DNA of 64,000 bases, from assembly GCA_028707085.1 (NCBI GenBank), contig JAQTUW010000005.1, positions 1 to 64,000 on the forward strand. Reading direction: 5' to 3'. Positions 17,039 to 25,103 of this stretch are shown here, one piece after another; positions within the stretch are counted from its first letter, which is position 1; every line of letters begins with the position of its first letter. Position numbers and translations under genes: made by a program. The stretch is from Methylococcales bacterium. GTDB lineage: Bacteria; Pseudomonadota; Gammaproteobacteria; Methylococcales; Methylomonadaceae. The notes below the pieces were generated by a model, which was not told the origin of the DNA, made no database searches, and saw only the letters and a list, made by a program, of their open reading frames with translations.

Positions 17039-18559
17039 CTAATTATTAACTTGGGATTCAACGAATCCCGGAATTCTTTTGATCACTGCCTTGACCGCTT
17101 CCGCAGTAATCAGCCGCGTACATTCAAACTGCCGCGGGGTATTTTTATGTCTTGGACACCAGAGGAAATCCTTGTGGTCAAAACGTAGCCGCACATCGTT
17201 CCAGCAACTATTGCAAGCATGGTAATTGATGACTCTATAAGGTGTATCGAATTCGGTAGTGGGGTGGCTGAAGCCGCTGATCAGCACCACGGGCGAATCC
17301 ATAGCCCAGGCCAACCAGGACAGGCCGCTGCCCAGGCCAATGAAAAAGTCGGCATGCTTCAGCCAGCGCGCCCTTTCCAGCAATGGCCGGTCGCCGGTCT
17401 GGTCTTCGGCGCCGTAAGGGATATGGTTCCAGACCAGATCCATGCCGTATACCGGTTTCTGGTCTATGCATATCACCCGGTAACCCTGGGCCTTGAGATA
17501 GCTGACGATCTCCCGCCAGCCGTAAGGGTTGTTCCAGTATTTGCATTGCGTGGTGCTTTGGGTGGCTATGCAGACATAGCGTTCCGCCAGCGGTCGGCTG
17601 TCATCCGCCAACCGGATGCGCGGCGGGATTTCCGCGGGATCCACGCCCAGAATATAACCGGCGGTGCGGTGCAGGCCGACCAGCCTGAAATCGCAGGGCT
17701 GATTGACGCCCGCCTCATCGTCAAAGAACAGCCCGATGCGATAGGTGGCGTAGAAGCGATCCGCCTGCACCTGTTCGTGACTGATGAAATCGATTTCCGG
17801 GTAAGCATCGCGAAATAGCGGTATCAGCCGTTCGGCCATCGCACAGCTCATGCGGCAACCGTGCACGCCCTGAAAGCGGGCGGCATAGGGAAACCAGCCT
17901 ACCGTGTCGCCCAGCGTGCCAACCGGCAACTGCACCAGAATATCCTGATCCGCAGCCGAATAGTCATGCGTGAATACCGGCTCGTCCTCCGCCCAGACCT
18001 CGATCCGGAAACGGATAAAATAACGTTTTGAAGAATTGATGCGGCCGCCGACAATCCGCGTTTCATAGACGATATTGCCGGTATCGAGATCGGAAAGCCT
18101 GACCCGCCAGTTGCCTTCCGGCAAAGCGAGCCGACAACCATCGTTAAAGTCGTAACGAATGCCCATGGGGCCGGTGCGGGTCGGCAAATCGGCGGCAGCC
18201 TGAAAATTCTGTTTTTTACCGTTATCCGCCGCAGTTACCGAAGCCGCAGGCCCGCTTTCTGCATCCGGAGGGTTTACGCCGGGTTCGACAGGGTTTTCGT
18301 CACCGACCGGTTCCGGATGTTCAGCAGACGGCGGGGTTGCCAACTGTATAGCCTTGTCATTCGTCATCTGCATTGGATTGTGTTCGGTAATCGCGGATAT
18401 AAACATATTCCAGGCCGACCCCGGAAATTGGTCAGCATGAATATTTTTGGACAATCGAGACAGGACGGCTTCCTGTTCCGCTGACAACACTCGTCTGCCA
18501 ATAGCGTGATATGACTGGATAATGAAAATTACATCTTGCGCAAGATGTAATTTTTCCAC
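17039..18559 (-). CDS. TibC/Aah (BAHT)-family autotransporter heptosyltransferase
   Basis: The family O-glycosylates strand-loop-strand repeats with heptose from ADP-heptose. A beta-strand N-terminal domain (LPEGNWRVRLSDLDTGNIVY, YFIRFRIEVWAEDEP) is followed by VGTLGDTVGWFPYAARFQ and a GT-B catalytic part (YVCIATQSTTQCKYWNN, FIGLGSGLSWLAWA). The C-terminal C-x2-C-x15-C-x11-C (HACNSCWNDV ... WCPRHK ... FEC) matches the iron-binding cysteine set of TibC, whose first three spacings are x2 and x15. At 506 residues it is longer than TibC (about 400), with a Pro/Ala-rich linker around residues 60-110. The nominal start is GTG at 18559, but this lies inside a promoter/palindrome, so the true start may be downstream. 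It is the first gene of the pair with the giant protein. Confidence 0.88.
   Translation of the reverse strand: MEKLHLAQDVIFIIQSYHAIGRRVLSAEQEAVLSRLSKNIHADQFPGSAWNMFISAITEHNPMQMTNDKAIQLATPPSAEHPEPVGDENPVEPGVNPPDAESGPAASVTAADNGKKQNFQAAADLPTRTGPMGIRYDFNDGCRLALPEGNWRVRLSDLDTGNIVYETRIVGGRINSSKRYFIRFRIEVWAEDEPVFTHDYSAADQDILVQLPVGTLGDTVGWFPYAARFQGVHGCRMSCAMAERLIPLFRDAYPEIDFISHEQVQADRFYATYRIGLFFDDEAGVNQPCDFRLVGLHRTAGYILGVDPAEIPPRIRLADDSRPLAERYVCIATQSTTQCKYWNNPYGWREIVSYLKAQGYRVICIDQKPVYGMDLVWNHIPYGAEDQTGDRPLLERARWLKHADFFIGLGSGLSWLAWAMDSPVVLISGFSHPTTEFDTPYRVINYHACNSCWNDVRLRFDHKDFLWCPRHKNTPRQFECTRLITAEAVKAVIKRIPGFVESQVNN
18525..18554. promoter_or_regulatory. Perfect 30-bp palindrome at the heptosyltransferase promoter
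   Basis: AAAATTACATCTTGC (18525-18539) is followed immediately by its exact reverse complement (18540-18554). The palindrome begins where transcription from the adjacent minus-strand promoter would start. It could be a repressor operator, or form a 15-bp 5' stem in the mRNA. Under the nominal GTG start it would be codons 2 to 12 of the glycosyltransferase. Confidence 0.75.
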
Positions 18560-18588
18560 ACATTACTAGCTAGATATTCACTTGTCAA
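18560..18588 (-). promoter_or_regulatory. Sigma-70-like promoter of the heptosyltransferase operon
   Basis: On the minus strand TTGACA (18588-18583) and TAATGT (18565-18560) are separated by exactly 17 bp. The predicted start of transcription falls near 18553, at the edge of the 30-bp palindrome. The nominal GTG start codon at 18559 would then lie upstream of the transcript start. Confidence 0.6.
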
Positions 18589-18679
18589 GAATGTGGAATG
18601 TCGGGATGGCGGGACTGCTTGCGGAATGGCATGCGCCCCGTTATTTGCGGCGCACGCCGTGCGGCTTGCAGGGAATTGG

Positions 18680-19228
18680 CTAGAACAGACCGAGTTGAAC
18701 CTGGGCGACTTCCGACATCATTTCCCGCGACCAGGGCGGATCAAGGACTACTTCGACATTGACCGAACTAACGCCCGGCAACGCGCGGATGCATTTTTCC
18801 ACATCGCCCTGAATGACCGGCCCCATGCCGCAACCGGGGGCGGTGAGGGTCATTTCGACGCCTACATCGTTGCCGCCCTGCGGATTGGGCGTGGCGCTGC
18901 AGCGATAAACCAGGCCCAGATCGACTATATTGACCGGAATTTCCGGATCGTACACGGTTTTCATGACTTCCCAGCAGTTTTTTTCGACAGCCTGACTGTC
19001 GGTTTCTTCGACCAGGGTATGCAACTGGTGCGACTCCATGTCCAGCGCATCGGCGTCGGCCCCGGCTATGCGCACCATGTGTCCATAATCGGTAATCACC
19101 GTATAGTTGTTTCCCAGCGCCTGATGCAGGGTGACTGACTGGCCTTTGTGCAGAATACCCTGCTCGCCATCGGGAATGGTGACGATATTGACATCTCTTT
19201 TTAACACTATAATTTCTTTATCCGCCAT
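18680..19228 (-). CDS. sufT: SufT, Fe-S cluster assembly/maintenance protein (MIP18/DUF59 family)
   Basis: A 182-residue SufT protein. The N-terminal KEIIVLKRDVNIVTIPDGEQ is a family-specific domain. The C-terminal half is the DUF59 fold with DPEIPVNIVDLGLVYR and the conserved TLTAPGCGMGPVI segment, which contains the Cys implicated in cluster handling. SufT assists maturation of Fe-S proteins. ATG at 19228 is preferred because GAGAG lies 4-8 bases upstream; a TTG at 19240 is the alternative. The yciK stop overlaps this ribosome-binding region, so translation is likely coupled. It sits with ubiG-mupP-yciK rather than in a suf operon. Confidence 0.92.
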   Translation of the reverse strand: MADKEIIVLKRDVNIVTIPDGEQGILHKGQSVTLHQALGNNYTVITDYGHMVRIAGADADALDMESHQLHTLVEETDSQAVEKNCWEVMKTVYDPEIPVNIVDLGLVYRCSATPNPQGGNDVGVEMTLTAPGCGMGPVIQGDVEKCIRALPGVSSVNVEVVLDPPWSREMMSEVAQVQLGLF

Positions 19229-19236
19229 AACATCTC

Positions 19237-19983
19237 TCAAGGTTTAAACGTCTGGGCATCTATCGTTTGTCCGGTCACGCCGATACTGGCGGAGCCGAAC
19301 AGATAGCAATACAAGGCATCCAGGCTGTTCATGGCCGGCAGGCCGGCCTTGTCTTCCGCCGGATAGGCCTTTTTGCGCAAGGGTGAGTCTATCGGACCGG
19401 GCATCAGGATGTTGACCCGAATTTTCCGGCCGGCTTCCAGTTCCTCAGCCAGGATTCTGGCAAAACCTTCCAGGGCGATTTTGGATACCCCATAGGCGCC
19501 GGCATAAGCTGGGGCCTTGCGCGCCGCCGAGTCGGTGGTGAAGACGATGGCGGCCTGCGCGCTGTTCTGTAGCACGGGCAGCAATACCCTGCTCAGTAGA
19601 AATGCGGCGTTGAGATTGACATTCAGGGTGTGCCCCCAATCACGGGTATTGTGGCTGGCGATAGGGGTGTAGGCGCTAAACTCGACAGCCGAGTGCAACA
19701 ATCCCTGCAACGAACCGTAACGCTGGCGAATGGCGTCCGCCATCTCCTGATATTGTTCTTCGCTGGCGCCCGCCAGATCGAAAGGATAGAGCATGGGCTC
19801 CGGGCCGCCGCCGGCGACGATGGCGTCGTAGGTTTTTTCCAGCCTGGGGATGCTTTTATCCAGCAGGATGATGTGAGCCCCCTGCCGGGCCAGAGCCAGC
19901 GCGGCTGTGGCTCCAAGCCCGCCGCCGGCGCCGGTGATGAGTATGACCTGTTTGCTTAATGGCATAGTGCTAATTGTATCCAT
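19237..19983 (-). CDS. yciK: YciK-family short-chain dehydrogenase/reductase
   Basis: A 248-residue SDR enzyme. The Rossmann glycine motif ITGAGGGLGA follows LSKQV, and the catalytic Ser and Y-x3-K appear in TTDSAARKAPAYAGAYGVSK. The chain ends in the family-typical SASIGVTGQTIDAQ. Substrate is unknown. It follows mupP with a 28-bp overlap and precedes sufT. The ubiG-mupP-yciK order is conserved in pseudomonads and other gammaproteobacteria, supporting the YciK assignment over a generic SDR. A second in-frame ATG at 19965 (MPLSKQ) is possible. Confidence 0.85.
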   Translation of the reverse strand: MDTISTMPLSKQVILITGAGGGLGATAALALARQGAHIILLDKSIPRLEKTYDAIVAGGGPEPMLYPFDLAGASEEQYQEMADAIRQRYGSLQGLLHSAVEFSAYTPIASHNTRDWGHTLNVNLNAAFLLSRVLLPVLQNSAQAAIVFTTDSAARKAPAYAGAYGVSKIALEGFARILAEELEAGRKIRVNILMPGPIDSPLRKKAYPAEDKAGLPAMNSLDALYCYLFGSASIGVTGQTIDAQTFKP

Positions 19984-20630
19984 TGCTGTAATTGCCGGGG
20001 ATGCTCTATTACGGCGTCCGCCCCCCAGTTTTGCGGCTGGTCGCCAGCCTGCAGATAACCGTATAGCGCCGCCAGGGTTTTCATGCCGACATCCCTGCCG
20101 GCTGTGATGTCATGCGCGGCGTCACCGATGAACACGCAGTTTTCCGGTAGTACGCCTGCCTGTCTGCAGGCCGCCAGCATTGGTTCCGGGTGCGGTTTGC
20201 TGTTCGCGGTGGTGTCGCCGCTGACGATGCAGGCGGCGCGCCGGCTTAAATCGAGGGCGTCCAGCAACGGCCGGGTAAAGCGTTGCCGTTTGTTGGTGAC
20301 CACGCCCCATTTCAACCCCTGCTCCTCGATGCTGCGCAGTATTTCATCCATGCCGGCGTAAATCCGACTGTGCTCGGCGATATTGTGCAGATAATAGTCC
20401 AGCATATAGTCCAGCATTTGCTGCTTCAAACCTGCATCGGCGTCCGCGGCGGCGTGGTCGAGCATGGCCATTGCCCCGTGCGATATCAGCGGCCTGACAT
20501 GGCCAGCGGCAATCTGCGGGTAACCGTGAACGGTCAGACTGCGGTTGAGACTGGCGAGCAAATCCGGGGCGGTATCGACCAAGGTGCCGTCGAGATCGAA
20601 CAGAACGCAGACCAGCTTGAATGCCGTCAT
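19956..20630 (-). CDS. mupP: MupP/Gph-type HAD phosphatase
   Basis: A 224-residue haloacid dehalogenase-superfamily phosphatase. Motif I is LFDLDGTLVDT, motif II is the Thr of VVTNK, motif III is the Lys of NSKPHPEP, and motif IV is FIGDAAHD. A helical cap sits between motifs I and II. Position between ubiG and yciK matches pseudomonad mupP, the N-acetylmuramate-6-phosphate phosphatase of the cell-wall recycling pathway. Phosphoglycolate phosphatase (gph) is the alternative by sequence alone. Start ATG at 20630 follows the ubiG stop by 2 bp. Confidence 0.8.
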   Translation of the reverse strand: MTAFKLVCVLFDLDGTLVDTAPDLLASLNRSLTVHGYPQIAAGHVRPLISHGAMAMLDHAAADADAGLKQQMLDYMLDYYLHNIAEHSRIYAGMDEILRSIEEQGLKWGVVTNKRQRFTRPLLDALDLSRRAACIVSGDTTANSKPHPEPMLAACRQAGVLPENCVFIGDAAHDITAGRDVGMKTLAALYGYLQAGDQPQNWGADAVIEHPRQLQQWIQLALCH

Positions 20631-20632
20631 GA

Positions 20633-21340
20633 TTATTCAGGGCGCATGAAGGCGGCGATGTAATTGACGTCCAGATCCCGGCCCAGTTTGAACTGTGCGG
20701 CGAACGGCTGATATTCGATGCCGGTCATGCCTTGCAGTTCCAGGCCGGCATTCCGGGCCATCTGGCTAAGCTCCGCCGGCCGAATAAAGGTTTTGTAGTC
20801 GTGGGTGCCTTTGGGTAGCATTTTAAGCAGATGTTCCGCCGCGACGATAGCCAGAAGCCAGGCTTTGGGCACCCGGTTGAGCGTGGAGAAAAACACCATG
20901 CCGCCAGGCTTGACCAACGTGGCGCAAGCCTGAATGACCGACTGCGCATCCGGCACATGCTCCAGCATTTCCATGCAGGTGACATGATCGAAACCGGCCG
21001 GCATTTGCCGGGCCAGCGCTTCCGCGCTAATCACCTGATACTGGGCGCTGATGCCGGTCTCCAGCCCGTGCAGGTCGGCAATGTCGATCAGTTCCTCGCT
21101 CAGGTCTATGCCCAGCGCATCAGCGCCGGCCTCGGCCAGCGCCTCGGTCAAAATCCCGCCGCCGCAGCCGACATCCACTATCCGTTTGCCCTTTAAGTCC
21201 AGGAATTGCTGAATAAACTGCAGGCGCAGAGGGTTGACCTGGTGCAGGGTTTTAAATTCGCCTTGCGGATCCCACCAGCGTTCGGCCAACGCGCCGAACT
21301 TGTTTATTTCATGCAGATGTACATTCTTTGTAGCCGTCAT
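20633..21340 (-). CDS. ubiG: UbiG, ubiquinone biosynthesis O-methyltransferase
   Basis: A 235-residue SAM-dependent methyltransferase that performs both O-methylations of ubiquinone synthesis. The SAM-binding motif is VDVGCGGGILTEALAEAGAD, followed by VTCMEMLEHVPD, all as in UbiG. The N-terminal FGALAERWWDPQGEFKTLHQ is a family hallmark. It heads the ubiG-mupP-yciK-sufT minus-strand operon. The 630 bp upstream hold IS debris, so the promoter is probably just upstream of 21340, where AT-rich sequence is found (21361-21395). Confidence 0.95.
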   Translation of the reverse strand: MTATKNVHLHEINKFGALAERWWDPQGEFKTLHQVNPLRLQFIQQFLDLKGKRIVDVGCGGGILTEALAEAGADALGIDLSEELIDIADLHGLETGISAQYQVISAEALARQMPAGFDHVTCMEMLEHVPDAQSVIQACATLVKPGGMVFFSTLNRVPKAWLLAIVAAEHLLKMLPKGTHDYKTFIRPAELSQMARNAGLELQGMTGIEYQPFAAQFKLGRDLDVNYIAAFMRPE

Positions 21341-21658
21341 AATCGCACCCTTTGGATAAGGTATAGTTTACTATATTACTAGGTTTTTAGTTGTTTGCCT
21401 GTTTCGCTTGCTGTGAAGTTTTCACAAGGGAGGCCGTTTTATGGAAGGAAGGTTCGATGCGCGCCACGGCCATGGCTTTTTATGCCTTATGCTTACCCGC
21501 ACGGCATCCTGTATCGTCAGGTTAAGCAATAACAGCTCCTCTCTCAATGCTGTTAAGTTAGGCATCAACTTGCTCTCTCCTCCCTCGGCAGATGGGGTGA
21601 GGAGCATTCCGTTTTAACTCAACAGCCTTGCCGCAGCATCTGTTTCACTTTTTATATT

Positions 21659-21790
21659 TTAAACTATTCGCCACAGGCTTGCTTTAGCGTAATTACGATG
21701 GCGGAATGCCCTGTCCAAGCGTGGAATATCCTTGCGCCCAGAGGGCCGATAGCTAAAAAATTCTTCCTGGATGATATCGGCACCGCGCAT
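21659..21790 (-). pseudogene. Possible transposase N-terminal remnant
   Basis: A 43-codon fragment starting MRGADIIQEEFFSYRP resembles the MRGAD-x-QE-x-LF start of IS5/IS1182-type transposases. The similarity ends after about 16 residues and the frame soon stops, so it would be a short decayed relic. It lies next to another transposase-like fragment on the other strand. Confidence 0.35.
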
Positions 21791-21807
21791 GAGGTAAAAC
21801 CGGATAG

Positions 21808-21957
21808 TTAGAACTTCTTGATCAATCCCGCCTCACCCCTTCTGCTTTCACCCGTCAACGTATTTTGACCTTTCCCGTCATGCTGGTGAGCATGATCTCT
21901 GGCTTCAAGGCCAGCGTTGCTAATCGTATCTACGGCCCTGTCGATACCATTATTGAA
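21808..21957 (+). pseudogene. IS4-type transposase N-terminal remnant
   Basis: The plus-strand frame reads LDQSRLTPSAFTRQRILTFP followed by VMLVSMISGFKAS. The pattern AFTRQRxLTFPxxxLxxxxxxKxS is typical of the N-terminus of IS4-family transposases. There is no start codon, and homology fades after VAN, so this is a decayed fragment running into the 3' end of the opposite-strand gene. Confidence 0.45.
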
Positions 21958-21969
21958 TATTCTCCAATA

Positions 21970-22506
21970 TCAGCACAGCAGAACCAGCAAAACAAGCCCC
22001 GGAATGATGCCTAAAATCAGGCCTATCACAATGGCGATAACTTCGCCTGTGGTGTAATGGCAGCCCGTACTGCCCACTTTCAGATTGGCGGCATTATCAT
22101 CCAGTCCGGCCAGCATAATACCGGAGAACTCATCGGCGACCTGTTTCTGGGAAACTGCGGCTAACATACGGGTACGGGCCTCATTCAGCCGGTTTTTGGC
22201 TGCGATCAGATCATCGCCGATCGGCATGATAATGCTGGCGTTATCAAGTGCGTCGATGGCTTGCTCAGTGGGAGCAAGCGCCATTATCCGGGCTTGCTCA
22301 ACGGTTTCGGCGGTGGCGATGTCCATTCTCAGTTTATTAAGTTCCTGAAACTGTACCAAACCGGTTGGGCAGCTAGCGTTAATCAAGTCCAGGGTATCTG
22401 CCATAGGCCATATATTTGCGCTTGCAGTTGCTGATAGGCCTAGGCAGGATGTCAGGATGAGTGCGAGCAAAGCCAGCACTGATAATACTTGTTTAATTTT
22501 AGACAT
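21970..22506 (-). CDS. Hypothetical envelope protein with signal sequence and C-terminal membrane helix
   Basis: A 178-residue protein of unknown family. The N-terminus is a signal sequence with a possible lipobox LTSC (Cys21), or alternatively a signal peptidase I site at ASA-N. The middle is helical (VEQARIMALAPTEQAIDALD, AKNRLNEARTRMLAAVSQ), and the last 25 residues are one hydrophobic helix ending in Cys. It is monocistronic, flanked by IS debris and 173 bp of non-coding sequence before mtaD. I infer an inner-membrane or lipid-anchored periplasmic protein. Confidence 0.6.
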   Translation of the reverse strand: MSKIKQVLSVLALLALILTSCLGLSATASANIWPMADTLDLINASCPTGLVQFQELNKLRMDIATAETVEQARIMALAPTEQAIDALDNASIIMPIGDDLIAAKNRLNEARTRMLAAVSQKQVADEFSGIMLAGLDDNAANLKVGSTGCHYTTGEVIAIVIGLILGIIPGLVLLVLLC

Positions 22507-22679
22507 GCGTTCTCACTTGATAAAAAGGGTTGCCATTTTGTTTTTTATGGGCGGCGTCACCTCGGTTACGAAAGAGATGTGTCCTTTGTCAGCGGCGGGG
22601 ATGGTGGGAGCATTTTTTTGCGAACGGGTACCGATGACGCCAATTGTTCAATGTCTTAGATGGCGTCATGAATCATAAC

Positions 22680-23993
22680 TCACTTCTCAACCAGTCTCTC
22701 CCGCCAAACCGCAACTCTTTGCTGCAAATCATCAAGATCCAGCGTAGTCAGCTCCCGGTTTTTCAGCAATTGCCTACCGGCCACCCAGACATCGGTAACC
22801 TGCTGCCGACCGACGGCGTAGACCACATGCGCCAGCGGATTCAGCACCGGCTGGGTTTCAATCTGGCCCAGATCGATTGCCGTCAGGTCGGCGGCCTTGC
22901 CGATTTGCAGCGAGCCGATGTCCGCGTCCAGGCCCAGAGCTTTTGCGCCGTTGAGGGTCGCCATTTTCAAAGCCTGCATGGCGGGCACCGAGCCGGGGTC
23001 GCCGGACAAGCCTTTGGCCAGCAGGGCGGCGGTGCGCATTTCCGCCAGCATGTCCAGATCGTTGTTGCTGGCCGAGCCATCGGTGCCCAATGCGACATTA
23101 ATCCCCGCCGCCAGGCATTTCGCCAGCGGACAAAAGCCGCTGGCCAGCTTCAGATTGGATTCCGGGCAGTGGACAATATGACCGCCGGTTTGTGCATAAT
23201 CAGCAATGTCCTGCTCGGTTAATTGCGTCATGTGCACCGCCATGAAGGACGGCGTGATCAAACCCAGATCAATGAGACGCTGCAAAGCGGTTTGTCCGGT
23301 TTTTTGCTGTTGTTCCTCGACCTCATGCCGGGTTTCGTGGACATGCATGTGAATAGTCAGATTCATTTCATCGGCAAAGGTGCGCAGCTTTGCCAGCGGC
23401 TCGTCGGAAACCGTATAGGGCGCATGGGGTGCAAAAGAGGTGGTCAGCAGGCTGTAGTTGCGTAGTTGTTCGTGTAGAGCCAGACCTTTCTCAAGGTAGG
23501 CATCGGCATTTTCGGCCCAGACGGTGGGAAAATCGAAGACGATCAGGCCGATATTGGCCCGCATCCCATGTTGCAATACCTGCTGGGCGGTAACTTCCGG
23601 GAAGAAGTACATATCGTTGAAACAGGTTGTGCCGCTACGCAACATCTGGGCTATCGCCAGGTCTGTGCCGTCTCTGACAAAGGCTTCGCTGACCCATTTC
23701 TGTTCCGCCGGCCAGATGTGGTTTTGCAGCCAATCCATCAGCGGCAGGTCGTCGGCCAGGCCGGACAGTAAAGTCATGGCGGCATGGGTATGGCAGTTGA
23801 CCAGACCGGGTATCAGCACATGCCGATCCAGTTTTTCCAGACTGCGCGGCCGATATTTTTGCAGGGCGGACTCATTGTCCAGCAAATCCACGATCTTGCC
23901 GTCATCGATTACCAGACTATAATTTTCGTGGATTACGGATTCAGGTTCAACGGGTATAATCCAGCGTGCTTGAATAATAAGATCGGCCTGCAT
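22680..23993 (-). CDS. mtaD: MTA/SAH deaminase (TRZ/ATZ amidohydrolase family)
   Basis: A 437-residue metal-dependent amidohydrolase, probably 5-methylthioadenosine/S-adenosylhomocysteine deaminase. It has the HxH motif in LVNCHTHAAMTLLSGLADDL, later metal ligands in HMHVHET and VHMTQL, and LGTDGSASNNDLDML carrying the catalytic Asp. ATG at 23993 is chosen because GAGGAAAG lies 4-11 bases upstream; a longer frame to 24041 adds 16 unsupported residues. It is divergent from mtnA, 75 bp away, and both would act on methylthioadenosine-derived metabolites. Other TRZ/ATZ deaminases (guanine, chlorohydrolases) are less likely. Confidence 0.85.
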   Translation of the reverse strand: MQADLIIQARWIIPVEPESVIHENYSLVIDDGKIVDLLDNESALQKYRPRSLEKLDRHVLIPGLVNCHTHAAMTLLSGLADDLPLMDWLQNHIWPAEQKWVSEAFVRDGTDLAIAQMLRSGTTCFNDMYFFPEVTAQQVLQHGMRANIGLIVFDFPTVWAENADAYLEKGLALHEQLRNYSLLTTSFAPHAPYTVSDEPLAKLRTFADEMNLTIHMHVHETRHEVEEQQQKTGQTALQRLIDLGLITPSFMAVHMTQLTEQDIADYAQTGGHIVHCPESNLKLASGFCPLAKCLAAGINVALGTDGSASNNDLDMLAEMRTAALLAKGLSGDPGSVPAMQALKMATLNGAKALGLDADIGSLQIGKAADLTAIDLGQIETQPVLNPLAHVVYAVGRQQVTDVWVAGRQLLKNRELTTLDLDDLQQRVAVWRERLVEK

Positions 23994-24068
23994 GACTTTC
24001 CTCGGCGCAAAAAAACAATTATACCCTTTCAACTTCCGCAATCATCGTAAATCGAAGGTGTTTTAGTA

Positions 24069-25103
24069 ATGAGCAATCCCAAGCAACTCTGCGTACAATC
24101 GCTGCAATGGACCGGACACAGTCTGAAAGTGCTGGATCAGCGCCTGCTGCCGGAACAAATCCACTACGATGAATACAGCGATGCCGCCGGCGTGACCGAA
24201 GCCATCCGCTCCATGCGGGTGCGCGGCGCGCCGGCGATAGGCATTGCCGCAGCCTATGGGGTGGCCTTGTCCGCTATTCGGCATTATCCGGCCGCCGACT
24301 GGCGACAACGGGTGACCGCCGATATTGGGATGCTGGCGGCCTCCCGGCCTACTGCGGTCAATCTGTTCTGGGCGCTGGACAGAATGCGTAAACAACTGGA
24401 CAACGGCGACGGGCAGCCGGTCGCCGCCCTGAGCGCGCTGGCCGAGCAGATACATGCGGAAGATTTTGCCGCCAATCGCGCCATGGGCGAACGCGGCGCG
24501 GATCTGCTGGGCGAATCCAAAGCCGTGCTGACGCATTGCAATGCCGGCGCGCTGGCGACCGGCGGCTATGGCACCGCGCTGGGGGTGATACGTAGCGCTT
24601 TTCAACGCGGCCATTTACAGCAGGTGTTTGCCGCCGAGACTCGGCCCTGGCTGCAAGGCGCACGGCTGACGGTCTGGGAACTGGCGCAGGACAGAATCCC
24701 GGCGACGTTGATTGCCGATTCGGCGGCCGCCTGGCTGATGAAATCCGGGCGGATAGACTGGATCGTGGTGGGGGCGGATCGGATTGCCGCCAACGGCGAT
24801 GTCGCCAACAAGATTGGCACTTATTCGCTGGCGGTGCTGGCTGGGCGGCATGGCGTCAAAGTCATGGTGGCTGCGCCCACCTCCACTTTTGACTTTAGCC
24901 TGGAAAACGGCGACGGCATTGAAATTGAGGAACGCCATCCCGGGGAATTGCTGCCGGACTGTTATCAGGGAGACGGTTCGCTGGTCAGCGCCTGGAACCC
25001 GGTGTTTGACGTGACGCCGGCGGCGCTAATCACGGCCATCGTCACCGAACGCGGCGTGGTGCTGAACCCCGGCGAACAGGGCGTCAGGAGTCTGGCGATA
25101 TGA
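24069..25103 (+). CDS. mtnA: MtnA, S-methyl-5-thioribose-1-phosphate isomerase
   Basis: A 344-residue aldose-ketose isomerase of methionine salvage, in the eIF2B-alpha-like fold. Signatures are [16 protein letters not shown] near the N-terminus, the catalytic Cys in [19 protein letters not shown], and the catalytic Asp in [20 protein letters not shown]. It is divergent from the MTA deaminase gene and overlaps cysZ by ATGA. mtnP, mtnK and the rest of the pathway are not in the window, so the salvage route cannot be completed from this sequence. Confidence 0.95.
   Translation: MSNPKQLCVQSLQWTGHSLKVLDQRLLPEQIHYDEYSDAAGVTEAIRSMRVRGAPAIGIAAAYGVALSAIRHYPAADWRQRVTADIGMLAASRPTAVNLFWALDRMRKQLDNGDGQPVAALSALAEQIHAEDFAANRAMGERGADLLGESKAVLTHCNAGALATGGYGTALGVIRSAFQRGHLQQVFAAETRPWLQGARLTVWELAQDRIPATLIADSAAAWLMKSGRIDWIVVGADRIAANGDVANKIGTYSLAVLAGRHGVKVMVAAPTSTFDFSLENGDGIEIEERHPGELLPDCYQGDGSLVSAWNPVFDVTPAALITAIVTERGVVLNPGEQGVRSLAI

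Larger units (their letters stand above)
21341..21969. other. Gene-poor region with insertion-sequence debris
   Basis: Between ubiG and the 178-residue protein there is no intact gene. Two short decayed transposase fragments on opposite strands are listed separately. A 61-codon frame at 21422-21607 (minus) shows no recognisable motif. A small inverted repeat TGTGAA-GTT-TTCACA lies at 21412-21426. Confidence 0.6.

Noticed and set aside
22457-22678. 73-codon plus-strand frame between the small envelope gene and mtaD
   Set aside because: It overlaps the signal-peptide start of the opposite gene and has no recognisable features.
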